Origin: Planctomycetaceae bacterium
Lineage (GTDB): Bacteria > Planctomycetota > Planctomycetia > Pirellulales > Pirellulaceae
Length of the DNA: 64,000 nucleotides
NCBI GenBank assembly: GCA_018660825.1
Contig: JABJJO010000200.1
Coordinates: 1 to 64,000, forward strand
Reading direction: 5' to 3'
Part shown: positions 46,267-57,200 of the stretch, in pieces
Layout of the letters: each line of letters begins with the position of its first letter
Numbering within the stretch: the stretch's first letter is position 1
Translations under genes and position numbers: made by a program
The notes under the pieces: model-generated
Database searches by the model: none
What the model was told of the DNA's origin: nothing
The model's input: the letters and a program-made list of their open reading frames with translations, nothing else

Positions 46267-49200
46267 TTATGACGTAATTGTTTCCATTGAAACGGGACTC
46301 GGAAACCAACACCGCAGGATCCAGAGTAGCGATCCGGTGAACAACAAAATACCGTAAATTGGAAAAATCCAACCGAAGATCATCGGCAGGCTAACCAGTA
46401 TTGCTAGCAGCGCTACAATGGTGCTAACGACTCTTGTTTTACTTATCACACGCACGAGCAAAAATAGTATGCTTAAGCTAATCAACACAGCCATCACTCC
46501 GCCCACTCGCCAAATCGACTCGCGCAACTCCAAACCTAAGTAGTTTGCACTGAACTCATATTTGTCATCCAAATACTCAAAGTCAAAACGATCGTATTCC
46601 ACTTGAAACTCCACACTGTCAAAATCCAAATCGAATCCAGTGACGCTAGCCAAGCCCGTCGCTTCCCGGCCGGCAAAATATCCGTTCGATGCACGACCAG
46701 AATCACCCACTGCAGATTGATCGAGTTGTTGTTCACCGCCCATGCCGCCCATGCCACCCCCCATGCCACCGACGTTTTCGGATTGGGATTCGTTGCTAAC
46801 TGTAGGCTGTTCATCTCCCATGCGGCCGCGGTGTATGCTGGCAACTCCATCAACGATCGTTCCGTTTCGCATTTCTAATTCAGTCTGTTGTTGCTGCTGG
46901 TAACGCTTAAATTGCTCTCGCTGTTGCGTCAGAGGGGAACTGAAATTTTCTTGATTTCTCTGTGACGCATTTAAATCAAATCCGAGGTCTTGCCCTTGGG
47001 GCCCCGTAACACTCTGTTTTTGCAAGTCGTCTAACTTATCGCCTTTACCTCCTTGATCTCGATCGTAAAGCCGTCTATTTGTCTTACCTTCCTTGCTCTC
47101 ACCACTTTGCGGTGCCAGCAAACTATTATTTCTAAACCAGAGTCCATCGGCTTCTTTCTTGCTGCTCGGTTTTACCGCTGACTGTGTACTCGGAACGTCA
47201 AAATTACTTCCTAATTGATTCACCGCGTTTCGCGAAAAACCATTGGACTGCTGTTCAAAACCTTGCTGCAATCTCGCTCGATTATCCAGCATCAACTCAT
47301 CATTTTCCTGACCGGAACTCTCGTCTTCTACTAGTTCAAGCACCTGCTCTCCCAACTCCGCTAAATCCTTTTCGTTGCGTTGGTTAATGTCGCTTTGATC
47401 GGAATACACATTCAAATCGGTTTGAGTTTGTAAGCTATTGTACAAACGGATTTTTTCGTAATCATTTCCAGACTTTGTTGCCCGCTTCAGCTTTCCAGAC
47501 ACTTCTTCATTCACCACAATCGCCTGTCGAGATAGTAATTCACCGTTGGTAAATCGCGAAATACTTCGTCCCGCAATCATCCCCCAACCGCTGTCCGATT
47601 GATGATTTAGCGGCTCAGCGTCTCCTCCAAATCCATACCAATTATGCCGTTTCGGTAAATACAGCTTTAAGAATAATTTTTCTGCTTGAATATTCGTCGT
47701 GCGAATAAATGGCAACATGCTCAATTCTCCGTATTGCGATAAGGCTTTCATCCACCCGGCGTAATGAACCACAACTCGATACGACAAGTCGCCCGCATTC
47801 GTCTTTACCAACGGAAGCCGAATTTGCCCTGCAACTCCAGTGTCCACAGGTTTAACGGGTTCTCCAGCAACCAATACGGACCACAATTTAGACTCCAGGG
47901 GTATTTGGATGTCAAGAAACTGTTCTTTTTGATTGTCAACTAGTAACTCAATCTTGCCACGGTAAGTCCCAGCGTAATCAACAATCAACGAAGTCGTAGC
48001 CATACGGATTTTTGCTTCATCTTTATCGACGATGTCTCGCGATTGCGTCCTAAATTCCAATACCGCTTGATCCGCGTCACCCTGCACGACAAACGCCTTC
48101 AAGACGCGTTCACCAATAACAGCCGTCAATTGATTCCATTGTTTTTGCTGCCGATTCAACGCAACAACATTGGACATCGAATCCAATACCTCTTCGACAA
48201 CATCTCCACTACTCTCAAGTGAAATATATTGCTGCTGCACTTCCGCATTTTCGACAATCGGAACCGGCACCTTATTGCTACCGCCTGGTTGCCGATCATT
48301 TTCGACAAGCACGCTATATTCGCCTAGAATTTCATCTTCCAAATACAACGTGACTCGGATGGGTGACTGAGGGTCATCACTATCCACGGGTGTCTTATCG
48401 ATTTGCCGAACATACTGTCCCCGTATTCGACTATCTTTCAATGCAGCCGGTAGCAGAAAGCGGACTTCCTGGATCCCAGCATCTTCGATTTTATACGACA
48501 GCAAAATGGTTTCTTCGATTGATCTATTTGAAACATTCGCATTTGAAAACGTGGTGCACGCCACTTTAGGTGTGCGTCTGACCAATTTAAATCGAGCGGA
48601 GTAGTTTTTCCCCGTGAACCTCAACGCTGTCCGCGCCATTGTTCGCTGACTCTGCTTGAGCCACGCGAACATGGTGGCCATCGATACGGATTCCCCTTGG
48701 GTGACATCAAGCAACTCAATATTGAACGACGGGTCCGACAACAAAACGGTTTGCCCACGTTGACTCGTAACCCCCGGGGTCGCTAAATACGGCACATCCG
48801 TCGTCATATCCTGCAGTTGCCGTTCCAACATACCTTCTATAAGAACGTTCAAATTACCGCTCACTCCATGAGATAATAATATCGTGATCAGTTGCGCCGG
48901 GCCACCTAGTGATTCGACGGGCGTAGCCGACCAATCGGCCAGCGCCGCCGTTCTAACTTGCCGAATCGCCAAATCAGCGGGAACAAGCACTCGAACTTGG
49001 TGGATTGGCCTATTTTGAATTCGAAATTGCACCTGTGTTTCTAACGAAATCTGTTGTGGCGAAACTCGGACCAGCGAATTAATATTTGCGGTAACGGCTG
49101 CGGTAACGGGCTTCGCGGTGAACTGCAAATCAAACCCTGTCCCACTGAATCGATACGCCTGTACAACCTGTACTCCCAGCGGGTTAACCCGATTGGCCGG

Positions 49201-52200
49201 TTGAGCGGTTTTCGCTATCGCTTCATTGACATCATCTCGATTAACGCCCTGAGTCTGAGTAACAAACAATTCTAACGCGGGGCTGCGGCGAATGGTAATT
49301 GTACCCTTTTGAGAAACGGCGTCTGGAACAGATACTGCGGGCACTGAGAACAAATCACCCGTTTTCTCGGGCAAGCTGCGATAGCGTAACAAACCAATAT
49401 GGAGCGTCGCTTGGTTTTCGGCCGGCTCTAACAGTTCAACGGTAACACTCTGCCGATCGTTGGCATCCCGCTGTACTTCCCAACTACGAATATTCCCGCC
49501 CGTTACCGCCGCCACCCGATATTCTTTGGGTACGACGAACCTAAAGATTTCTAATTGACTATTTCTAAATTCCAGTCGCACTTGCCAATCAACATACACA
49601 CCATCTTCTTGCACATCCACGAGTATTTGCGAGTCCGCTATCAGATCACGATCCGCTCCGTTCTGAGAGACAATTGACCGCCAGCGAAAATCAAATCCAC
49701 CATTTAGTTTAAGCGGCGACTCCACCCGTTGATTATCCACGTCGGTATTCAATTCAGCAGTGCCTAAATGGCCGTTCCACCTTATTTCAGTATCCTTACG
49801 AGGCACGTTCAGCACTAGCAAACCAGCCGCCCCAATCGGCAAACTACCTTTTGCCAATCGCCAACCACCTTGCCGTTGCACTTGTAACTTAAAGCCGACC
49901 CGCAATTCATGATGCCCCCGTCCCTTAATGAATAAAGTATGACTATTGCCGCGCAGAACTTGTTGCGGAACTGTATTCACTGCTTGTTGCCCTGCCCCAT
50001 TGGTTGGATTCCCAGTACCGCCATTAAGCCCACGCACTTGGATTTGCGCCGGTAGTTTGTCGAGGGTCGCATATTGTAAAACAAGATCATTCAAGGCCAA
50101 GCCAATAGCGACTTCCCGTCCACTGAACACTTCAATTCCCAGCACGCCTTCAATGAAAATCCCGTCATCGTCAAACAAAGTGCTCTCATACTTAACTGAA
50201 CTAAAAGCATATTCCACAGGCAACACTTCGTGCTCCAATGGTAATTCTGGGTAGGCCTGACGCCATAATTGAGAATACAACTCTAGCGGAATCAAAAGCT
50301 GATCTGCGGGAGTTCTCTTTGTTGGTAATTGAGCGGGATCATACGGCACGACAACAGCATCAACAGGAACTTGCACCGTCTGCACTTCTTCGCTCGGTTC
50401 ATTCTGCTGTGCATTGGCGATCCCGCTAAACAGCAGCAAAGCAAGAAACAAACCACAACCAAGTCCGGTGATTCTCGAAGCTCGTTTTCCAAACCAGCAG
50501 ACGCCCGGTTTAAGTAAATGGTAGAAGCAATAAATCAACGACAACGTGAGTGCCATCACAAACACAACTTCAAACACTTGCCGATAAAATCGCAACGCCG
50601 GAACAGCAGATGCTAATGCTACCAACGCCAGCACACCCAGCACGTAGTTGCGTTTCACCAGCACATCTCGCGGCAACAACAGCAAGCCTACAAGCAAAAC
50701 AGCGATGCCCGCAATCCAAGCCCATAAAGTGATAAAACTTTTACGCACTAACCTACCGACCAATTTAGGTGCACCACCTAAGCTTTGAAACTCGTAGCGG
50801 ACGAAATCCATGTATTTCACATCGAGGTCCCCGTTTGAATCTTGAGGTTTGTTCAACAGATCGACATTTAGGCTCTGCATGCCCTGTAACGCCCAAGTTT
50901 GACTCGCTCGATAGGAGTATTTATCGCCATTTCCATCGCCCAAAAGGTCAATTCCACCCATAGGCGACTCAGCTTCCTCGGGCACCATTTCACTACTGGG
51001 ATCAGGAGAAGCCGTTTGCCTTGGCCGGGGACTTGATTCCCCTTCCGCAAATTCCTTCAGAACACGGTCAGCCCCAGGCCTATTGCTTGGCCGATTAGGC
51101 GAATCACTTGGCGACGCTGGGGCCTCAATATTTGATTCACCCGCAAACACTTCCACTTGGTCCATTAGCTGTGATTTGCTGGCCGCCGATTCTTCTCCGT
51201 CCGCAAAATCGAATTCGGCAGTAACCGCAAAATCTTCTGATGATGGGGCGCTATACGCAACACTATCCGACATAGGAACTGCCATAAAATTCCGCACTCC
51301 TCCGCCACCGGCGAGCACCGCAAACGTCGCAAACGCACTTTGATTCAAAACATGTGGCAATCCCGTAAGTTGCATGTTTGATTCAGCATACGGCTGCACA
51401 ACAAAATTACCAGGTACGATCATTTGCCAGCGAATCAATCCTGCCTCAATTGGCTTTTGCTGTTGCTGTTGCTCTGCGGATACGCCAGCAAATTCAAATA
51501 GTTCGGGTGCCAGCAGTTGAAAACCATCATGGCCTACTGAAAGCCGTTCCTCGTAGACGATACGCAAATCCCGCTTGAATCCAACATTTTCTTTGGCATA
51601 AGGAATACTAACAAGAAAGCGATTGGTGGTGCCAGATACTTTCTGTGGTTTGACCGTATCAGCACCATCAATCACAACACTCCATAAACTGGCTTTCTCT
51701 GGCAGTGCTACTTGGATATAACTCGCTTTAGTTAAGATTTCAAAACGGGCTACCGATTGATACACACCATGCCTACTGACAAAAGAGACGATTTCACTGC
51801 GCTGAATTAACGTACTAGGCACACTGGATAATGTGGGCCTACTTATCGCTAACCGCACATTCGGCCGCATCCCCGTATATCCATAAGCTCCAACTCGATG
51901 TTTACCAACGTTATACCCATTAACAACCAACTCACCCACGTCGACAGGCTTAAGTCGCGAGTCTGGTCCGAGGTCAGTTGCCGCGGCATCCTCTACTTTA
52001 ATTGCTAACTCCGGTGACGATTCGACCGACAGGACTCCAGATTGATAAACAACACTTTCCGCGGTGGCAATTGCTGGAGTGTATGTGGTTGTAGATTCTT
52101 GGATCACTTGTTCAAAATCAACTCCAATAACAACCACTCCCGCAGTCGGCTTATCAAGCGTGACAGTCCAGAGGCGGTGCCCGTCCGCTTCTATACTTGA

Positions 52201-54210
52201 AAATTGCTTAACCACAGTACCCGCGAACCCTACAATATTGAGATCCGCGGGAGAGGAATCTGGTAATTTAAACTGTACTTTTTCCACAAGTGACTGCTGC
52301 ACGGTATACGTTAATTCACTGTAAGTCTTTAAGACACCCGGTTGCACATTGAGGAACGTAGCCAAACGCGCCGACAGCACCGGGACCACTCGTTTTGCCA
52401 CGACAGCAACCGTAAATTGCGGCTGTTCATATCGATAAGCCAACGCCAAACGGTCCGTCAATCCAGCTTGCTGTTTATCAGCAGTTGCTAACGTAACTAC
52501 CCCACTTACTTGCTCCGGCCGCACTTCATACACTTCCTCGAAACCAAGTTGCGTGCGAATCGCCAGCACACCCTTATCACGAAAAGTATCTTCGATCATG
52601 AACTTTGGTACGGATAAATGGAACTCGTCCCAATCGTCCAACCAACCCTTTGGTACGCGTTTTGCCAGCAATACGACTTGATGGACTTGCCCAAACGTTC
52701 TCCTAGCTGGGAATTTTGCATGTAAACGGCGAACTCCCATCTCGTCAGTCGTCTCGTGATATATCAACTGATCAGCACCCGTGTGCAAACTCACAATATT
52801 CCATTGCGAAGGAACTTCGATCGTAAGTGAATACAGATCGTCGAGTTCCGGAAAAACATTAAAGGAGACACTGACCGTATGATTGCTTTGATTCAAGGAC
52901 AATTGAGTCGTAGTCTGAACGTGAATTCTGTTCTCTGGGTGAGTCACTTGTGCACTGATCTTATAATCTGATTGCGGAACATAATAAGTTCCTAAGACGC
53001 GAATCAAAGGCGCACCCGGTTCAACCACAAATATCGACTCGGGCAGCGCCTGTTCAAGGATCTGAGTATCAAGAGCAATCACCCCATCTGTTTCCAATGA
53101 GTTAATGGCCAACCTACGATCCGCTAAAATACCAACGACCCCAGTGGACACCAAGACATCAAGGGGTTCAATTTTCGGGAATTCCCATTCGCCGATCGCC
53201 GGACCGCTATGCAACGCAGTGATCTTAATCAACAGATCTTCCGTTTGTGGAATCCGCATTTCAACTGTCAAAATCTGCTGTGAATCTTGCTCTACCACGG
53301 ACCAACGTGAAACTCCTGGCGCTTGCACGTCGGTGACCTGAAAACCAGCTGCTATAGCAAACCGAAAATCCGAGGCGGCACCTTGTTGCACTTGCAGGGA
53401 AAATGTTCCGTGCAATCGTTGAATGGCCTGAGTTAATTCTGCCACGAGCACATTGCGGGCAACTACAATCTCTTCGGTTTTAAGCCGCTTGTTATTGAGC
53501 GACATGGTGATCCGCAATGGCCCTGGCTTAGCCAACAGATCAAACCGCGTGACATTTTTCGCTTCATCCACGGTGCGGTCCAAAACGCTCGCACCAGATT
53601 TAATTTCGATATTCCCTGGCACAATCAACTCAATTCTCGAATTGGCGGCATGTGGCAATAACATCGTCAGGGTCTGCTCAGCCGCGGCATGCTGTACCGC
53701 TGCCGACATTGAAAACTGCACCTGTGATTTCCCGATGCTGGGCAGCAACAACCGAACCAATTGATCCGAATCACGCACCAACGAAGCCGAATTCTCACCC
53801 ACGGTAACGTTGAGAATAGAAACACCGGAAAACCCCAATGGCAGTTGCTGTAAACCGGCCGCTAGTGACTCAACTTCAAAATCACCGACAATCCGTGCCG
53901 AATCGCCGAGAATGTTAATTCGATATTTAACGCTACGTAATAGCGATTGTTGGGGCGGAGTGTCTCCTGGTTTAATATTTGCCTTCTTTAACAAGGCTTC
54001 ATATTCACCGCGCGGCAAGTAGATGCGTTGAATCCCAGATGCCAAAACTGTCTTTAAATCGTCAAAAGGCACATAGATTTCACGTTTCATTTCACCTTGC
54101 TGAGCAACCACTGCCAGCGCAGCACCAAAAACAGTGCACCACGACAATAGCATCAGCATTGATATTCGCAGGTAACGAGATGTGTTGATTTCATTGGGAT
54201 TCGTTCTCAT
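46267..54210 (-). CDS. Giant exported membrane protein, two fused modules, unknown function
   Basis: I do not recognise this 2647-residue protein. A signal peptide (LMLLSWCTVFGAALAVVAQQ) opens it. Unit 1 has IYVPFDDL..IYLPRGEYEALL near residue 45-72, a GVSRWSV / LTVEM block near 302 and membrane helices from about 1158. A second signal-like segment GLFLALLLFSGIANAQQ ends near 1264 and starts unit 2, with VVVPYDPAQL..LLIPLELYSQLW and NIRSWEV / VTVELLEP near 1575. The C-terminus has a GGMGGGMGGMGG tract, a Q-rich stretch and about three helices. The bulk is predicted beta-rich by eye. It is translationally coupled to the 1234-codon homologue by TAATG, with GGGAG upstream. No family function is known to me. 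Confidence 0.85.
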   Translation of the reverse strand: MRTNPNEINTSRYLRISMLMLLSWCTVFGAALAVVAQQGEMKREIYVPFDDLKTVLASGIQRIYLPRGEYEALLKKANIKPGDTPPQQSLLRSVKYRINILGDSARIVGDFEVESLAAGLQQLPLGFSGVSILNVTVGENSASLVRDSDQLVRLLLPSIGKSQVQFSMSAAVQHAAAEQTLTMLLPHAANSRIELIVPGNIEIKSGASVLDRTVDEAKNVTRFDLLAKPGPLRITMSLNNKRLKTEEIVVARNVLVAELTQAIQRLHGTFSLQVQQGAASDFRFAIAAGFQVTDVQAPGVSRWSVVEQDSQQILTVEMRIPQTEDLLIKITALHSGPAIGEWEFPKIEPLDVLVSTGVVGILADRRLAINSLETDGVIALDTQILEQALPESIFVVEPGAPLIRVLGTYYVPQSDYKISAQVTHPENRIHVQTTTQLSLNQSNHTVSVSFNVFPELDDLYSLTIEVPSQWNIVSLHTGADQLIYHETTDEMGVRRLHAKFPARRTFGQVHQVVLLAKRVPKGWLDDWDEFHLSVPKFMIEDTFRDKGVLAIRTQLGFEEVYEVRPEQVSGVVTLATADKQQAGLTDRLALAYRYEQPQFTVAVVAKRVVPVLSARLATFLNVQPGVLKTYSELTYTVQQSLVEKVQFKLPDSSPADLNIVGFAGTVVKQFSSIEADGHRLWTVTLDKPTAGVVVIGVDFEQVIQESTTTYTPAIATAESVVYQSGVLSVESSPELAIKVEDAAATDLGPDSRLKPVDVGELVVNGYNVGKHRVGAYGYTGMRPNVRLAISRPTLSSVPSTLIQRSEIVSFVSRHGVYQSVARFEILTKASYIQVALPEKASLWSVVIDGADTVKPQKVSGTTNRFLVSIPYAKENVGFKRDLRIVYEERLSVGHDGFQLLAPELFEFAGVSAEQQQQQKPIEAGLIRWQMIVPGNFVVQPYAESNMQLTGLPHVLNQSAFATFAVLAGGGGVRNFMAVPMSDSVAYSAPSSEDFAVTAEFDFADGEESAASKSQLMDQVEVFAGESNIEAPASPSDSPNRPSNRPGADRVLKEFAEGESSPRPRQTASPDPSSEMVPEEAESPMGGIDLLGDGNGDKYSYRASQTWALQGMQSLNVDLLNKPQDSNGDLDVKYMDFVRYEFQSLGGAPKLVGRLVRKSFITLWAWIAGIAVLLVGLLLLPRDVLVKRNYVLGVLALVALASAVPALRFYRQVFEVVFVMALTLSLIYCFYHLLKPGVCWFGKRASRITGLGCGLFLALLLFSGIANAQQNEPSEEVQTVQVPVDAVVVPYDPAQLPTKRTPADQLLIPLELYSQLWRQAYPELPLEHEVLPVEYAFSSVKYESTLFDDDGIFIEGVLGIEVFSGREVAIGLALNDLVLQYATLDKLPAQIQVRGLNGGTGNPTNGAGQQAVNTVPQQVLRGNSHTLFIKGRGHHELRVGFKLQVQRQGGWRLAKGSLPIGAAGLLVLNVPRKDTEIRWNGHLGTAELNTDVDNQRVESPLKLNGGFDFRWRSIVSQNGADRDLIADSQILVDVQEDGVYVDWQVRLEFRNSQLEIFRFVVPKEYRVAAVTGGNIRSWEVQRDANDRQSVTVELLEPAENQATLHIGLLRYRSLPEKTGDLFSVPAVSVPDAVSQKGTITIRRSPALELFVTQTQGVNRDDVNEAIAKTAQPANRVNPLGVQVVQAYRFSGTGFDLQFTAKPVTAAVTANINSLVRVSPQQISLETQVQFRIQNRPIHQVRVLVPADLAIRQVRTAALADWSATPVESLGGPAQLITILLSHGVSGNLNVLIEGMLERQLQDMTTDVPYLATPGVTSQRGQTVLLSDPSFNIELLDVTQGESVSMATMFAWLKQSQRTMARTALRFTGKNYSARFKLVRRTPKVACTTFSNANVSNRSIEETILLSYKIEDAGIQEVRFLLPAALKDSRIRGQYVRQIDKTPVDSDDPQSPIRVTLYLEDEILGEYSVLVENDRQPGGSNKVPVPIVENAEVQQQYISLESSGDVVEEVLDSMSNVVALNRQQKQWNQLTAVIGERVLKAFVVQGDADQAVLEFRTQSRDIVDKDEAKIRMATTSLIVDYAGTYRGKIELLVDNQKEQFLDIQIPLESKLWSVLVAGEPVKPVDTGVAGQIRLPLVKTNAGDLSYRVVVHYAGWMKALSQYGELSMLPFIRTTNIQAEKLFLKLYLPKRHNWYGFGGDAEPLNHQSDSGWGMIAGRSISRFTNGELLSRQAIVVNEEVSGKLKRATKSGNDYEKIRLYNSLQTQTDLNVYSDQSDINQRNEKDLAELGEQVLELVEDESSGQENDELMLDNRARLQQGFEQQSNGFSRNAVNQLGSNFDVPSTQSAVKPSSKKEADGLWFRNNSLLAPQSGESKEGKTNRRLYDRDQGGKGDKLDDLQKQSVTGPQGQDLGFDLNASQRNQENFSSPLTQQREQFKRYQQQQQTELEMRNGTIVDGVASIHRGRMGDEQPTVSNESQSENVGGMGGGMGGMGGEQQLDQSAVGDSGRASNGYFAGREATGLASVTGFDLDFDSVEFQVEYDRFDFEYLDDKYEFSANYLGLELRESIWRVGGVMAVLISLSILFLLVRVISKTRVVSTIVALLAILVSLPMIFGWIFPIYGILLFTGSLLWILRCWFPSPVSMETITS

Positions 54211-57200
54211 TATTCATCTCCCTCGCGATTTGAATTATCGTCATCGCTAGACACTGGGTCGTCAGGGAACTCGTCAGGTTCCGCTTGGCTATCCTCTGCG
54301 GGTGATAAAGTTTCAGCAATTTCATCCGCATCCTGTTCTTCGTCGTTTTGCGACAGCGAATCTTCTTGCGACTCGCTGGCGGCCTCGAGATCCTCAGCCT
54401 CATCAACTGCCGTATTCTCCACATCCGTTGCATCTTCAGCAGCGTTGTTTAGAGTCTGATCTGCTTCACCAACTGTATCTAGTGAAAACAACTTGCGGCA
54501 AATTCGAAAACAAGGTTTCAAACAATCCTTGATAACCCAAATCACGCACATTAAACCCATACCCAGAAACAAGCCGGAAAACGGCATGTGGCTCGCCATG
54601 ATTGGTTTAATTAAAACAACCCCGAGACTCGCTGACACGAGAACCAAGACCGTAATTATTTGATTACGTATTCCCAACCGAAGTCCACCGAATGTAACCA
54701 CCACCAAGACCCCAAACATAACCAAATGAAACATCGAAAGAGATACCGTGGACAGCCGCAAAGGCGATGCACTCGGATTAATTGCTGAAAAGATAAGACT
54801 GTCATGGTTGCTGAATTGATTTCCCAACTGCACGTCAACCTTGGCTTGGGTAATATTATTCAATAGTGAGTGAACATCGACAATTCCTTCTGTTTCGGAA
54901 TCGTGCAAGAGATTACGTTGGATTGTTTCCAAAAATGAACTCGGCAAATGGTCGTCCCAATCACCAGAATAATCCACCAACACGGTGCCTGACGGTAAAT
55001 GGACAACCATGAAAATTTGATTGATTGCGTGTAGGTCCTTAAACTCAGGAATACGCACAGTAAAACCATCTGATTCAATTGAGTACTTCAGCTCCAAGAC
55101 AAAATCTTCACCTGGGGTGGTGGTATTAAGCGGAATCAAATAGTTCTTCTGATTACCCACAGCATCCTCTGCATCCGCCGTGGTACCTTTTTCGATGCCG
55201 ACCGCCTCGCCGTTAATGGAAAGTGGGTCATTAGGAATTTTCGACCCCTGCGGAAATGTGACCGCGATTCTTTGAGCCGCACTTTTGACTCGATACACCG
55301 CGTGAACTCGTGACTTTCCACCTTTGGCAATTTGGACATCAATCACTCCTAATTCGATTGCGGAAAGTTCAATGGACTCTAGTTCATATCGGTGAATATC
55401 CAGTTTTACACTCCATGTCTGGTGGAATTCCATCGCAACCGCAGCACCGGGAACCTGCATCTCTGTCGAGCCTAACTTGAGGTCGTAACGAGGATCAATA
55501 GGACGTACACCGTCGGATTCCGCGGGAACGACATCTAAATTTTCCGTTTTCTTGATTACAATTTGCCCCCAACTTCTATGAACCTCTTGCGGCATTAATG
55601 GGTGCAGGGAAACACTCGCGGCGGACCCGACTTCCAAATCCTCTAGAGATTCTATCCACGACAACTCTACTTGGAATTGACCAAACAGTTCTCGATTTGA
55701 AGTCAACTGCCAGGCCGTGTAATCGTCAGCAAGATCGTCCGGCCGCGGGGTAATCACAGATTCTTGGACTAATTTCGAGTCATTGCGGATCATCTCAATC
55801 AAACTCGTAGGAATGTCTAATCTAAGTTTTTTCACGCCGCTGTAGCGGACATCATAAGCCAGTGTTACGGAGTGATTGATGATTCCGGATTGCACATCAG
55901 CAATCACTAACTGTCCCACTTCGATCTGCGGCTGCCTACGTTCAACGGAGAATGTCGGATTGAATGATTCATTGGCATACCTGAATGCGTGTACTGCTAG
56001 CGAACTGCCAACTCTACTCAGTTGCACCAAACCCGCAATACTCGGTTGCACTTCGCTAATGGCCACACTCTGCCCACCCGCAGTATCCACCGGCGTTACT
56101 CGCAAACCCTCGGGAGCTAATACTGTCACATTACCCTGAACATGCTCGACACTCGCAGCAACAATACGCGGCAACGCGAAAGTGTATTGCGAAGCCTCAC
56201 TCGTTGGCGTCAACAGGTTTACATCGGTACGCACCTTTTCGACAGAAACCAACAACGCCACCTGCCCTACAGCTTTGCGTGAGAAATTCACTCGGTATTT
56301 CCCCGGAGCGTTCTCTACTGCGTGGTGATTTTCAACAACAGCAGCCTTCACATTCGCCGCAGCAATTCCCCGAACACTTCGAATTCGATAACCTTCGGGA
56401 ACATCATAATCTACGTGAAATAGTCCAGCGCGTTGAATATCTAACAAAGTCGTTACACTCATACGCGTTAATTGAGGAGTGATTTGGATCGTGACATATT
56501 CCTCAACCGTGACACGCGGTTGCAGTTTTTCAATTTTAAGGATGAGTTCGTATGGCAACGCCGCATAGCGGTAAACAAAATCCCAACCTTGACCCGCATT
56601 AACTTCAGCGGCATCCACTTGCAGCAACCCGGTCCGCGTATCAACATCAGCTCGCAGGTCACCTTCCACTTTGACCATCACAAGTCCTTGTTGGCGTGAA
56701 ACGTTTAACGCTTCGATCTCGGGAATGATGACGTCGACCGATTCGTTCTGCATGCCTACTTCAAGATCAAACCGTTCCAATTCGATATTAATGGTTTGTG
56801 TAGAGTCCGCTGGTTCGAATAACTCGATCGTAATAATTTGATTACCCTCTTCCAAGGCGACATCCCAACGACGAACATTTGCATCAAATACCCCGGAAAT
56901 TTTTTGCCCCACAGGAATCCGCAACTTCAATTCACGCAACTCACTGCGGGTAATTGAATAGACTAGCTGGGCTTGTGTCCGTTGAGACCCCTCGCCAATA
57001 ACAACACTTTGACGAGTCTGCACTGTAGCTAACGCCTGTAATCCCGCAGCACCTTCGCTGCGCGGTGTCCAATCGATATGAACCTGAGGTGTTAAGCCAA
57101 AGAAAGCAATCAATACAGTTTCAGTTGCAGGTGCTACCGGTGGACTCGGATCGCCAGTAGCGTTATCCCGCGCGGCGCCATCCTGTGTCTCAGTGGCGGC

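Noticed and set aside
46700-46800. Gly-Met repeats (GGMGGGMGGMGG) as a tandem DNA repeat or mobile element
   Set aside because: It is a short low-complexity coding tract in the tail of the giant protein, without flanking repeats.
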